A DNA stretch of 64,000 bases from Methanosarcina siciliae T4/M (GTDB lineage: Archaea > Halobacteriota > Methanosarcinia > Methanosarcinales > Methanosarcinaceae): contig NZ_CP009506.1 of the NCBI RefSeq assembly GCF_000970085.1, positions 434,001-498,000 on the forward strand, in the 5' to 3' direction. A model generated the notes under the pieces. It was given only the letters and a program-made list of their open reading frames with translations, did not search any database and was not told the origin of the DNA. Of the stretch, positions 18,368 through 27,540 are shown piece after piece. Numbering within the stretch: the first letter of the stretch is position 1; the number at the start of each line of letters is the position of its first letter. A program made the translations under genes and the position numbers.

Positions 18368-19252
18368 ATGAAAATAAAAACAACAGTATTCAATTCGATT
18401 TTCCGCATTGCAGCGGTACTAATGGTGTTATGTATAGTCCCTTCGGGGGCTTTTGCATCGGAGAATTCCCCTGCATTTGCTCCTGCGGAGAACATAACAG
18501 ATGATAATTATGCTGATGTTCAGGCAGGGATCCTTGACTCTCTCAGCGAACAAATTTCTGAGCTTCAAAGCTTCTATTCCAATGTAAGTGAAGCATCCGA
18601 TGCCTCGGAACTCCAGGAAGTTTTGTCCAGCCAAATGCCGGAAAACGGAGGCGGACATGAAGGGAATATGGGTCCAGGAGGAATGAATCAGGGGATCTGT
18701 GGAATGCCCGGATTATTCTGTTTCGCTCAGGTTGAGAGCGTAACTGATGATAATTATACCGAGGTCCAGGCAGCAATTGTTGATTCCCTTGAAAATATGA
18801 CTTATGTGCTTAACAGTCAGCTGGATAACACTACTGATGAAAATATGACTGAGATGCTCAACGAACAAATAACCGAGCTTGAAACCCTATCCAGCGAAGT
18901 AAGTGAGGCTTCCGGTGCAGACGAGCTTCAGGATGTAGTATTTACCTATATACAGACCCAGGCTGTTGACTCGCTTGAAATGGAAATAGAACACCTCGAA
19001 GAGATGCAAAGTAACAGCGAGACCACCGATGACAACATGAGTGAGAACATCAGCAGCAGGATCACGGAATTTACTGCCCTGATAGACGATATCAACGGAG
19101 CAGAGTCCCTTGAAGACCTTATGGAGGCCATGTCCTCTTCCCAGGGAATGCCTGGTATGGGAATCGGTGGCCCGATGCAGCACGGTGGCTGCGATTGCCC
19201 CATGCCTCCCTCCGAAGCTCAGGACAGCAGCACTGATGACAGTACCAAGTAA
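18368..19252 (+). CDS. Exported acidic repeat protein, unknown function
   Basis: An N-terminal signal peptide (about residues 1-30: basic start, hydrophobic IAAVLMVLCIVPSGAFA, cleavage near FASE) indicates export. The mature part is very acidic and rich in Asn-X-Ser/Thr sites. A unit containing TDDNYADVQAGILDSL recurs as TDDNYTEVQAAIVDSL and, more degenerately, as YIQTQAVDSLEMEIE. Gly/Met/Pro-rich linkers, including MPGMGIGGP, separate the helical units. No C-terminal anchor is seen, so it may be secreted or loosely cell-wall bound. Family not recognised. Confidence 0.75.
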   Translation: MKIKTTVFNSIFRIAAVLMVLCIVPSGAFASENSPAFAPAENITDDNYADVQAGILDSLSEQISELQSFYSNVSEASDASELQEVLSSQMPENGGGHEGNMGPGGMNQGICGMPGLFCFAQVESVTDDNYTEVQAAIVDSLENMTYVLNSQLDNTTDENMTEMLNEQITELETLSSEVSEASGADELQDVVFTYIQTQAVDSLEMEIEHLEEMQSNSETTDDNMSENISSRITEFTALIDDINGAESLEDLMEAMSSSQGMPGMGIGGPMQHGGCDCPMPPSEAQDSSTDDSTK

Positions 19253-19789
19253 GCTGTGACAGATAACCTGTGATGGGTAAGTGCCCGCAACGAAATAACC
19301 TATGCAACTGATTATTTATTGTAACTTCGATTGGCGACCTTGATATTGAAAATCAAAATGTCAAATAGGAAATCTGCATAGGTTGTTCTGTGACGGCTAC
19401 TAAGCTGTGACAGTAAATTCTGGCAGGAACTCTGAAAGGTAAGTTCTGCCAGGTTTGAACACTTCAAACTGAATAACAGGCTTAATGGGTGAATAACAGG
19501 CTTAATGATGCACAAATTAGATTTGATGATGAATATATGATAAAAAACTCAAAAGAAGGTGATATGGAGTCCTACATGAGATCGGGAGCGAAAAGAGATG
19601 ATGAAAAATCCAGATGATGAAAAACTCAAAAGGAGATGATAGGAACTTGGAAAGGAGATGATTTGAATCTCCTCATCTTTCCAGACAGACCTGAAATAAG
19701 CACAGAACAAACATATCGAACAAATCCCTACACACCAGATTATACCTAAATTGAATATCGTTTGATTAGTATCAAAATGTACCTCCTTT

Positions 19790-19811
19790 GCCCGGTTCGA
19801 AAGAACCGGGC
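19790..19811. ncRNA. Perfect 9-bp GC-rich hairpin with GAAA tetraloop
   Basis: GCCCGGTTC, GAAA loop, GAACCGGGC: a perfect stem closed by a GNRA tetraloop, conspicuous in an AT-rich spacer. GNRA loops are typical of structured RNA. The transcript's limits and strand are not determinable; no known RNA family is recognised. Confidence 0.35.
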
Positions 19812-20564
19812 GACCACATGAAAACCCGACAACCGTAGCAGTAAATTACAGAATTAACTACTCTAAATACTCTGATAAATGCAAAAAACGTTCCCAATAA
19901 AAAACACTTCCCTTCATCATCTCTTTTTTCTTTCATTTTGAAATTGTTTTTTACCCTCCGTTTTTATTTTTCCTACATAATGAACTGTTTTGTGTAATTT
20001 TTCAATACGCTCTTATCTTCTTTTTCGTTGATAGTGAAATTAAAGTTTCACAAACGGAAGGAAAAAAGTAGCACCGTAAAATTCTTGGGTTTGCGACTTT
20101 GCTCTATGCCTAAAGGGCATGTCGGGAATTCGTTGTACTATTTAAAGTCTAATTTTTTTACATTGTGTGAAACATCGTTCTCTTGATGTGAAATTCTTTC
20201 CATAATAGCTTTTTTTAGATTATGGTTTACAGAAAATCATGTACATTGCCAGAAAGATTTTCAAAATAATTATTCGTAAGCTATCAGTTTTTTCATGTTA
20301 CCTCAATAGCTAACAAATGTTACTCGTATAAATTCATTGATATATTATAATGTAATTTTTTTTACATGTTCCTTTTTAAAGTTACTTAATTTGCTACCAA
20401 TTGTTACCTTCTTTAACTAATTCCTGTAATGCGGTATAATTTCTATGTGAAAAATATTAAATGAGGGGTGTCATGCCAGCAAATTCTTTAGATCTGCATA
20501 TAGTGGATTTTTGCCAGTTAGATTGTAAACACTGCGCTATTTAACCTTTGAATCTTCTGGATGA

Positions 20565-20653
20565 GGCTGGAAAATAATAGCAGGATATAATTTGCTGATA
20601 TCAGGTTTGTAAATTTGACTGTAATCTGTATACAAAATTCTGGGGAAAATTCA
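20565..20653. repeat. 89-bp direct repeat, copy 1
   Basis: Near-identical to 23012-23100 (a handful of differences). It lies immediately upstream of the first of three exported-protein genes, and the alternative GTG start of that gene at 20615 falls inside it. Confidence 0.92.
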
Positions 20654-20656
20654 AAA

Positions 20657-21271
20657 ATGAAAAAATACAGACTACTGATAATTAGCTGCTTGATCATAGT
20701 TTCAATTTTTGTTTTAGCATTGAATGCGGATGATAGCGGGGAAAAGCCGTCAACAATTAGCAGTGCAAAACAACTTAAAATAACCTCAAGTGAAATTGGA
20801 TTTGGATGGAAAGAAGAAAATTATCAATATATTGGTGATCCTGTAGAATTTTTTGAGGACTTTGTTAATCAAATTGATGAAACAGCATCTAATCCCGAAG
20901 AAGCAAAAAAAGACAAAGAACGTTTGCTGGAAATGTCAACTAAACTTAACGAATCAAATGTGAAAGACGGATCTATTTTGCAATTGAGGAAGTTAGATCA
21001 TGAAATTACAGTAGGTTTCATTGAACTTGATAGCTTTGTCTTCAACGACCGTAAAGGTGCAAAAAAATACTTTGATTATAGAACAGATAAAAACAGTGGG
21101 ACTAAAATAACAGGATTCGGGGATGAAGCTGCTGTCATTTCAGAAGAACATGGAAGTCGGTATATTTATCTCGTTCAGATCTCAAACGCTTTCTTAGAAA
21201 TAGTAGTGTATGATGAGGAAGAAGAAGCAAGAAAGGTTGCAGAGAAAATTGTTGAAATTCTTAATTCGTGA
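20657..21271 (+). CDS. Exported protein of unknown function
   Basis: Starts MKKYRLLIISCLIIVSIFVL, a signal peptide or single membrane anchor with a cysteine (SCLI) that is not a clean lipobox. The mature domain (about 170 residues) has alternating strand and helix character and ends in an acidic helix EEEEARKVAEKIVEIL. The pattern of a field on residue changes, TKITGFGDEAAVIS, is reminiscent of small extracytoplasmic sensor folds, but no family is claimed. The ATG at 20657 is chosen over an upstream start that lies inside the 89-bp repeat. Confidence 0.65.
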   Translation: MKKYRLLIISCLIIVSIFVLALNADDSGEKPSTISSAKQLKITSSEIGFGWKEENYQYIGDPVEFFEDFVNQIDETASNPEEAKKDKERLLEMSTKLNESNVKDGSILQLRKLDHEITVGFIELDSFVFNDRKGAKKYFDYRTDKNSGTKITGFGDEAAVISEEHGSRYIYLVQISNAFLEIVVYDEEEEARKVAEKIVEILNS

Positions 21272-21319
21272 GATTTTCTACAAAACCGGCTACTTTCTAT
21301 TAGTTATAGGAGGTGAAGT

Positions 21320-21763
21320 ATGAAACCAAAGCGGATGACTGTAATTGCAGTAGTTCTGGTATTTCTTCTTTCTGGCTTTTATGTCTATAGCACTTTTTCT
21401 TATATTTTATTTGGATCTTTGCTTCCTCTTTATAGCATACATAATAAAGACGATACGCAGCACGAGGTAATTGTAGAGGTATTTGGAGTCTATAATCAAT
21501 CCATAACCAAAGAAGAGTATTCTGTAAGGTCCGGGAGTATGGCAGATTATCCAAAGACATTCTGGTTTAAATTTAACCGCTGGACAGATTATAGATTTGA
21601 AGTCACCCTGGATAATGAAACGGTAAGAACATACGAAGGAAAAACTGATAACTTCAGGGAAGTTCATATTGTATTGTATGATAAAGATAGTGAGTATTAT
21701 CCAATTATCGTAGATGAAATGTCTTTTGAGCTTGGGAAAGGTAGGAAGTGGGATTATGATTGA
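21320..21763 (+). CDS. Membrane-anchored extracytoplasmic beta-sandwich-like protein
   Basis: An N-terminal anchor (residues about 7-35) precedes a beta-rich domain with HEVIVEVFGVYNQSI and RFEVTLDNETVRTYEG. The same pattern (HEVTVELF, then IEVTLDSNT) occurs in the lipoprotein at 45727, so the two belong to one local family. The ribosome-binding site TAGGAGGTG is at a good distance from the ATG. It may be co-transcribed with the preceding gene (48-bp gap). Function unknown. Confidence 0.7.
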   Translation: MKPKRMTVIAVVLVFLLSGFYVYSTFSYILFGSLLPLYSIHNKDDTQHEVIVEVFGVYNQSITKEEYSVRSGSMADYPKTFWFKFNRWTDYRFEVTLDNETVRTYEGKTDNFREVHIVLYDKDSEYYPIIVDEMSFELGKGRKWDYD

Positions 21764-21972
21764 GTGCTATTTTCCTTTTTTATTGTAAAATTACAGAAAA
21801 TGCAGAATGTCAATTAAGGGATAATGAAAATTTTAATTTTGTAAGGGACTTAATGGTTCCGTTTTTTTGGGTATAAACGGAATTTTAATTCTTCAATGCT
21901 CCATTTTTAGAAAAACTATGGTAACGAAGGCGAAAAAGATACTTCATATAGCATGGATCGGGAATTCTAAAA

Positions 21973-23037
21973 ATGAAGTTTAAACTCATTTTTTTCTTTA
22001 TGTTAATACTAATCCTGCTGGCAGGCATTTTTGAAATTGAGGCCCTTAAACAGGACATTTCAACAGAAAATGCTCAAATTGCAAATGAAACCAGCGAACA
22101 GTTAGAGTACATAAAGAACTTGCAGGCTGAATCTGATAGAATACTAACAGGAGATCCTGATGTACAGGATTTACTGGACGAAAAGACACATTTCAGGGCT
22201 TATGAAATAATACATAACGAGAGTTTGGTAGAAGTTATTTACATTGTTGGCTTTCATCCTGAGAAGTCAAGGTATTCGAAAGGTTTCAGAATGGTTGACG
22301 GGGTTGTGTACAGATTTTACATTGATATGAACAGTAAAAAAGTTAGCATTAAAGAAGATGAAACTCACGAAGATTTTGATCCGGATTCCGGTTTGGTAAT
22401 AAGTGATTATATCCATGAAGAAGTGGATGGAATTTCACTTGATTCCTCAATATCTATGAACACCTACCCAGGCGGTTGGCTTGAAACATGCTGGTTTTAC
22501 CAGTTCAAAATAGAAGGCCATGAGAACATAAGTTTAGCTCCTGAATCCACCAAAAAACCTGAAATGAAGTATCAGCTGGAAGTTAAAAAGGTTACTGACG
22601 TTGGGTATAAAAATTTTTATCTGGGAATGCTTTTATCTGGTGATAAGGGTGCAGACGTTCTATCCGGTAATGACAGCATCCCATCTAAGTATTGGAAAGA
22701 GATGAGAAATCGTGAAACACATACTCTAACAATTTCCTCTCCTAAAAAAAGGAGCAACTCTATGGATTACTTTTACCGCTGGGATATAAGGAGCAACGTT
22801 AACCAGACAATTGTTTTTGATATCGATCTGATAATTGATGGATTAGGAAATACTGCCAAACCCGAAGAACTGCATGGATGGAGGATCATCATGAATACAC
22901 CTCCGTATGTAACTGATCTATCAGAGGCTGATATGATGGAACTCGGGATCTGGTCATCGTACTATGGTAATTACTACCCTATCTCAACGATAATTGTTAA
23001 AAAAGGAGAATGGCTGGAAAATAATAGCAGGGTATAA
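21973..23037 (+). CDS. Exported protein of unknown function, 354 aa
   Basis: A signal peptide of about 24 residues (KFKLIFFFMLILILLAG) is followed by a soluble domain rich in aromatic and acidic residues, with no transmembrane tail. The last ten codons (EWLENNSRV region) lie inside the second copy of the 89-bp direct repeat, so the C-terminus may be repeat-derived. No family is recognised. It is the third gene of an exported-protein cluster. Confidence 0.65.
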   Translation: MKFKLIFFFMLILILLAGIFEIEALKQDISTENAQIANETSEQLEYIKNLQAESDRILTGDPDVQDLLDEKTHFRAYEIIHNESLVEVIYIVGFHPEKSRYSKGFRMVDGVVYRFYIDMNSKKVSIKEDETHEDFDPDSGLVISDYIHEEVDGISLDSSISMNTYPGGWLETCWFYQFKIEGHENISLAPESTKKPEMKYQLEVKKVTDVGYKNFYLGMLLSGDKGADVLSGNDSIPSKYWKEMRNRETHTLTISSPKKRSNSMDYFYRWDIRSNVNQTIVFDIDLIIDGLGNTAKPEELHGWRIIMNTPPYVTDLSEADMMELGIWSSYYGNYYPISTIIVKKGEWLENNSRV

Positions 23038-23100
23038 TTTGCTGATATCAGGTTTGTAAATTTGGCTGTAAACTGTATACAAAATTCTGGGAATAATTCA
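23012..23100. repeat. 89-bp direct repeat, copy 2
   Basis: Pairs with 20565-20653. It covers the 3' end of the preceding gene. The two copies bracket a 2.4-kb cassette of three exported-protein genes. Confidence 0.92.
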
Positions 23101-23666
23101 TAGACGTTTTTTTGCTCACTGTTTTCAGTTACTGGTGAACACGACATCAGGTGCTTAAGGAAGTATATTATTAATTAGTTGTTAATATTAGTGAGAAGGT
23201 TTATGATGGGATGGCTGATAAGGTAACCAGGGACGGAAACTACACACTCGGGACTTGAAACTGCTTCTGCTAACCGGTAGTAGTTACGGTGGCTATAGCA
23301 TAGGAAGCCAAAAGTCTCTGGTTTTGAGATTCTCAAAAGGTAACCTGTTGATCTTAAAATGGGCAATCAGCATCATACTTTTGCATAAATCAAAAATTAA
23401 AAGAGATCGAGAACATACCTGAACGGTTTGTTTACACATTTGAATCCGAAGGTATGCCTGGTCAATATTGCTTATAACGGCAACTTTCGAAGAGTTTCTT
23501 GCAAAAGGCTGACGGTCACATCTCTTTTCCAAACGATTAAAGGTCGTGACAATATGCTTAAGTCTGGAATGGAGAAAGTGCAGGCGGAAAGCATGAAACG
23601 CTTCTCTATACATTTGTAATAAATAAACACATGCGATAAGTGAATAATATATTAGGAGTGAGGTGT
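23101..23666. other. Gene-free spacer
   Basis: Open frames on both strands here lack domain signatures and overlap each other. I see no tRNA, terminator or repeat apart from AT-rich runs; the region ends in the ribosome-binding site of the PRC-barrel gene. Confidence 0.5.
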
Positions 23667-24038
23667 ATGGGAATAGCTGAAGAAACGCAAGTTCCAGGGA
23701 ACAGGACTTTTGTGGCGTCAACTGAAATAAAAGGATCTAAGATTCTCACCGTTAAAGATGAAAAACTCGGAACGATTAAAGAAGTCATGATTGACTCCGA
23801 ACGGGGAAGAATCGCATACGTAGTGTTTGCTTGTGATTGTTTTCTTGGTATGAAGTGTAAATTTTTTGCCATTCCCTGGGGAGCTCTTCATGCAAGTCGA
23901 GGAGATTATATCCTTAAAGTTGATAAGGAAGCATTCAAAACGGCAGAAGGCCTGGATGAAGATGTGTGGACTTTAAATCATAATGATCTGGCTAAAGTGT
24001 ATGAACAGTATAATCTTCATCCTTACTGGGAAATTTAA
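23667..24038 (+). CDS. PRC-barrel domain protein
   Basis: A small beta-barrel protein of the PRC family (as in RimM and photosynthetic reaction-centre H subunit); archaeal stand-alone members are thought to bind RNA or proteins. The characteristic sequence is STEIKGSKILTVKDEKLGTI followed by IDSERGRIAYVVF and FAIPWGAL. The ATG at 23667 has AGGAG eight bases upstream; an upstream GTG at 23640 has none. At 123 residues it is typical. It stands alone. Confidence 0.88.
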   Translation: MGIAEETQVPGNRTFVASTEIKGSKILTVKDEKLGTIKEVMIDSERGRIAYVVFACDCFLGMKCKFFAIPWGALHASRGDYILKVDKEAFKTAEGLDEDVWTLNHNDLAKVYEQYNLHPYWEI

Positions 24039-24542
24039 AAGTTCATTTTCGCGTGATTATATGAAAATTGTTGTTTCCGATCCGATTTTCTTACCGAAGA
24101 ATACAGGAAAGATTTGAGGTTCTCGGAAACCTTACTATTTTTGAGAATATGCCCTTTTCCATTGAATAATTTATTCAGTCGAATGCCCTCGCTGCTTGCG
24201 GCGAGGTGAACCCGCAAAACTTTGATTATCTATTATTCTACAAACTATGTTAAATAATGTAAAGTTTGTTTTAATAAGAGATTATGACTATTTAGGATGA
24301 TGTCCCAAAAGTTGCATAAACGGCAATATGAAGGTTTTTTAGCCATATATAGGAACCATAGGATGTTGTTTAAGAATGTAAAAATTAGTAAAGCATTTTA
24401 TGCACACACTGATCGACAGAGTGTATGACTGATGATTTACAGGCAGACTTAGCAAAAAACGAACCGTTTATATTACCATCAGTAATAATACCGTCAGCAT
24501 TTTATACTAGAACTTACATATTATATATTGTTCACAAGGAAC
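24039..24542. other. Gene-free spacer
   Basis: AT-rich. A small hairpin (CCTCGC / GCGAGG) near 24187-24206 could form in RNA from this area, about 150 bp beyond the PRC gene. Nothing else recognised. Confidence 0.4.
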
Positions 24543-24951
24543 TAAGCTGTAAAATGAGGCAAATTCAGGACAGAGTAATAATCTGATCCCGCAATAAACT
24601 TCATTGACGCGTAAGCTGTAAAATGGAGTAAATTCAAGACGGCTTGAAAACCGATCTCGAAATCTATTTCATTAACACGTAAGCTGTAAAATGGAGCAAA
24701 TTCAGGACAGTCTGAAAGCTGATTCCGTAATAAACTTCATTGACGCGTAGCTATAAGGTGAAGCAAATTCAGGACGGCTTGAAAACCGATCCCGTAATAT
24801 ACTTCATTTATGGCGTAAACTGCGAGATGAAGCAAATTCAGGACGGCTTGAAAGCTGATTCCGTAATAAACTTCATTGACGCGTAAGCTGTAAAATGGAG
24901 CAAATTCAGGACAGAGTAAAAACCTGATTCCTCAATCTCTACTTCATTGTT
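24543..24951. repeat. Six tandem ~68-bp repeats
   Basis: Units start at 24543, 24612, 24680, 24748, 24816 and 24884 (spacing 69, 68, 68, 68, 68). Each contains TAAGCTGTAAAATGGAGCAA followed by TTCAGGACRG and ends near CTTCATTGACGCG. Copies differ by substitutions (copy 4 has a one-base loss near its start). There is no conserved-repeat/unique-spacer alternation, so it is not CRISPR; it is a diverged minisatellite. Confidence 0.93.
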
Positions 24952-25330
24952 GCAGACCAAACCTTGTGAACCCTTATTCACTCTTCTAATCAAAGTTAAA
25001 GCGTATATATCATTTCTTTTCTTTTACTGCTTTTCTTAGCTTTTCGTTTCAGATGTTTAACAAACAACATCATGAAACTGTTTTGAGACAAAATGAACAT
25101 AATTCTTTTCGACAGATACTTCCACAGTAGTACGAAAAATTGTTTCACTTTAGAAGGATAAAAATTAGTGAAATATTAAGATTGTCAGAATAAATATTAA
25201 CATTCACAATTCCAATCATCCCCGATTAATTTTCAATGCTACAATATTTTCGAGACTCTTTTTCTTCGTTTGTGGCTCTAATAAAGGCATATATGCCTTC
25301 ATACAGTTTAAATATACGATTACCGCACGA

Positions 25331-25666
25331 ATGTGCATCACACATTGAAGAAGAACCCTATGAAATATTCGGATCTTGAATACTTTATCAAGTGCTACAA
25401 CCCTGAAAACCGCCACAGCCGGAAAGAACCCTGGAGTGAAGATGCTTCCAGAAGGCAGATTCCGGAAATTCAGCTACGATGAGATTGTAGCAAGGGATAA
25501 GACTAACCTGGATATCTTCTGACTCAAAGACAAAAGCCCCGCTGACCTGGACAACCTTCCGGACCCTGATATTCTTACAAATGAGATCATTGAGAATATG
25601 GAGGTTTCACTGGCAAGTTTTAAGGAGATTATGGCTACAATTAATGGAAACGGGGACAGGAATTGA
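25331..25666 (+). pseudogene. hsdM 3'-end remnant, copy A
   Basis: Decayed C-terminus of a type I restriction-modification N6-adenine methyltransferase (HsdM). It is readable as KYSDLEYFIKCYNPENRHSR, then after a frameshift EGRFRKFSYDEIVARDKTNL, then DIF followed by an in-frame TGA where relatives have Trp, then LKDKSPADLDNLPDPDIL. The catalytic NPPF region is absent. It shares the TGA with copy C. Confidence 0.85.
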
Positions 25667-25865
25667 AATTGCTTTCTGCCTGAAGCAATTGTCTGCTTAT
25701 GCAGACATATCCTACCCTTAAAAGAAGAGTGGGCTCGCTGAGATTTTAACAACGACCTTCCTCCTCTAAGGGGTTTATCCGGAAAGGAGAGCTTTTCATA
25801 TTGTTGTATACTTCACTGCAATTGTTGTATGCTTCACTGCAATCGGCATCTGTTAGTTCATTCAG

Positions 25866-26261
25866 TTATCCTCTTTGTTCTAAGAGCAAGTCTATAGTTC
25901 GATTTGCTTTTGTCCCAAACCCGGAACTTAATTGTCCGGCGATTTCATTAATGATACATTTATAATTCTCTCCGGATTGTTCTTTGTCTATACAGGCACA
26001 GAGAACACTAATTTCTCCTTCATGCAGCCATGGATAACGTTTCGAAATTCTTGATATACACTTTTTGTCAACGTTGTGGATAACTATAAAATCTTTGCAG
26101 GAATTTAATAAATTGAAGGTTTCAGGATTTGTCTCCAGCTCTTTATATACATGTTCTGTAATTGCCAGGTCGTACCCCTGTTTTTTGGAGATTTCAAAAG
26201 CTCTTGGGAAGTAAGCTTCCCGAAGTAAGTAGATGATCGAGGAAGCATCAAAAATTATCAT
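25866..26261 (-). CDS. PIN-domain toxin-like protein (DUF3368 type)
   Basis: Predicted endoribonuclease toxin. It opens MIIFDASSIIYLL with the first PIN acidic residue, has a conserved Glu in VYKELETN and a second acidic cluster LHEGEISVLC, and ends with the FGTKANRTIDLLLEQ helix. The third acid is less clear. The ATG at 26261 is chosen because it lies just after the stop of the preceding gene, whose 3' end supplies a GGAGGC-like ribosome-binding site; the longer start at 26285 overlaps that gene. It forms a two-gene operon with 26266-26838. Confidence 0.82.
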   Translation of the reverse strand: MIIFDASSIIYLLREAYFPRAFEISKKQGYDLAITEHVYKELETNPETFNLLNSCKDFIVIHNVDKKCISRISKRYPWLHEGEISVLCACIDKEQSGENYKCIINEIAGQLSSGFGTKANRTIDLLLEQRG

Positions 26262-26265
26262 GCCT

Positions 26266-26838
26266 TTAAGCCTCCTGTAAATCAAGAAAAGTTTCGATAT
26301 TTATACCGGCAAGGAAAGCTGCTTTTTCCAGACTTACGACTCCTTTTCTGTAGATTGAAATCGAGTCTTTAACCCTTGTTTTCATAATTGCCTGATATTT
26401 GACTGATTTAATGGTAAATTCCGGATGTGAGATATAGATAAACAAAAGAATTTCGTCATCGGTGAGATTACTGATTAATTTCTTGAAGTCGGCAATTGCT
26501 TCTTTTTCTTCTGAAGAAAAGAGGTCTTGCTTCAGGCCCAGTGCCTTTATCCCTGGAAGAGTAATTTTGTAAGTATAATCCTCTTTTTTTTCGACAAGGC
26601 CCATTGATATCAGATTCTCCATGCTGGCCTCGGAATTTTCGCTGTACGGCCCGAGGTAATGAGGACCGAATTCTGTCCACTCGTTCACTTTATCAATGTA
26701 ATTCGATATCAGAAACATCTCTTTTTGAAAAGTAACCTTTCCTTTTGCCGGTTCCTCATCATTCATTTTCAATAATTCAAGTATAGTAATACTTAAAGGA
26801 GAAAGGACCTCTTCAATATTGTCTGATGAAATTCTCAA
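26266..26838 (-). CDS. Antitoxin-like protein: wHTH-type N-terminus + UPF0175-like C-terminus
   Basis: 190 residues. The C-terminal 25 (GVVSLEKAAFLAGINIETFL) match the helix-turn-helix core of UPF0175 proteins, known partners of DUF3368 PIN proteins. The N-terminal ~110 residues (FQKEMFLISNYIDK, HYLGPYSENSEASMENLISM, GLVEKK) resemble winged domains of the DUF4065-like kind rather than plain UPF0175, which is normally only 80-100 aa. Translational coupling to the PIN gene (start within 5 bp of this stop) supports antitoxin function and autorepression. The fusion is the unusual part. Confidence 0.72.
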   Translation of the reverse strand: MRISSDNIEEVLSPLSITILELLKMNDEEPAKGKVTFQKEMFLISNYIDKVNEWTEFGPHYLGPYSENSEASMENLISMGLVEKKEDYTYKITLPGIKALGLKQDLFSSEEKEAIADFKKLISNLTDDEILLFIYISHPEFTIKSVKYQAIMKTRVKDSISIYRKGVVSLEKAAFLAGINIETFLDLQEA

Positions 26839-27044
26839 TTTACTCCCCCTTAACCTTCAATTCGATGCTCGTTGCTATCTGGAATAGTGTTCTCTTTTTC
26901 AAAGAATATGTGATTATATGTAACTATGTTGTATTATATTCCTCATTAATATCATGGACTTAAAGCAAAACCCGCATTGAAAGAATCCTGAACCACAGAA
27001 GTGTGTATCTCCGACTACTGCACCTACGACTACTGCACAAATGT

Positions 27045-27392
27045 GCATCATACATTGAAGAAAAATCCAATGAAATATTCGGATTTGGAAGACTTCATCA
27101 AATGCCACGACCCGGAAAACCGCCACAATCGTACAGAGACCTGGGGCGAGGAATTTCCCGAAGGCAGTTCAGAAAATTCGTCTATGATGAAATTATAGCA
27201 AGGGACAAAACGAACCTGTACATCTTCTGGCTCAAAGACAAAAGCCTCGCTGACCTGGATAATCTGCCGGACCCTGATATTCTTACAAACGTGATAATTG
27301 GGAATATGGAGGTTTCGCTGGCAAGTTTCAAAGAAATGATAGTCACAATCAATGGAGATCGTGAAGAGATGGTGAAGAGAATTAAAAAATAA
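27045..27392 (+). pseudogene. hsdM 3'-end remnant, copy B
   Basis: Second HsdM C-terminal remnant. The first part reads MKYSDLEDFIKCHDPENRHN in one frame; after a one-base shift near 27160 the second part reads KFVYDEIIARDKTNLYIFWL and continues to a natural stop. Here the Trp codon missing in copies A and C is intact. About 20 bp upstream are duplicated CGACTACTGCAC units. Confidence 0.85.
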
Positions 27393-27540
27393 ATTCCACA
27401 TATGCCTGAAGATTAAAGAATATTCTGATATTCTTTTTATCATCGCCAAATCCAAAAATTCAGATGTTTTTCAATAAAATGTTGTGGTGGATACCCACCA
27501 CTTCTTACTGTGAACCTCTTATATACTTGAGACATTTGGG

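Larger units (their letters stand above)
19253..20656. other. 1.4-kb gene-free region with hairpin and repeats
   Basis: No credible protein. It contains several copies of a GAAAAACTCAAAAGGAGATG-like string between 19540 and 19670, a perfect GC-rich hairpin at 19790-19811, a smaller hairpin (ATGCC / GGCAT) near 20116-20130, and the first copy of an 89-bp direct repeat at its end. One or more small RNAs could be encoded here. Confidence 0.5.

Noticed and set aside
18175..18495. 106-aa minus-strand frame upstream of the exported repeat protein
   Set aside because: Composed of short degenerate repeats and antisense to the signal peptide; no ribosome-binding site.
24543..24951. CRISPR array
   Set aside because: Whole 68-bp units repeat; there are no unique spacers between constant repeats and no cas genes nearby.
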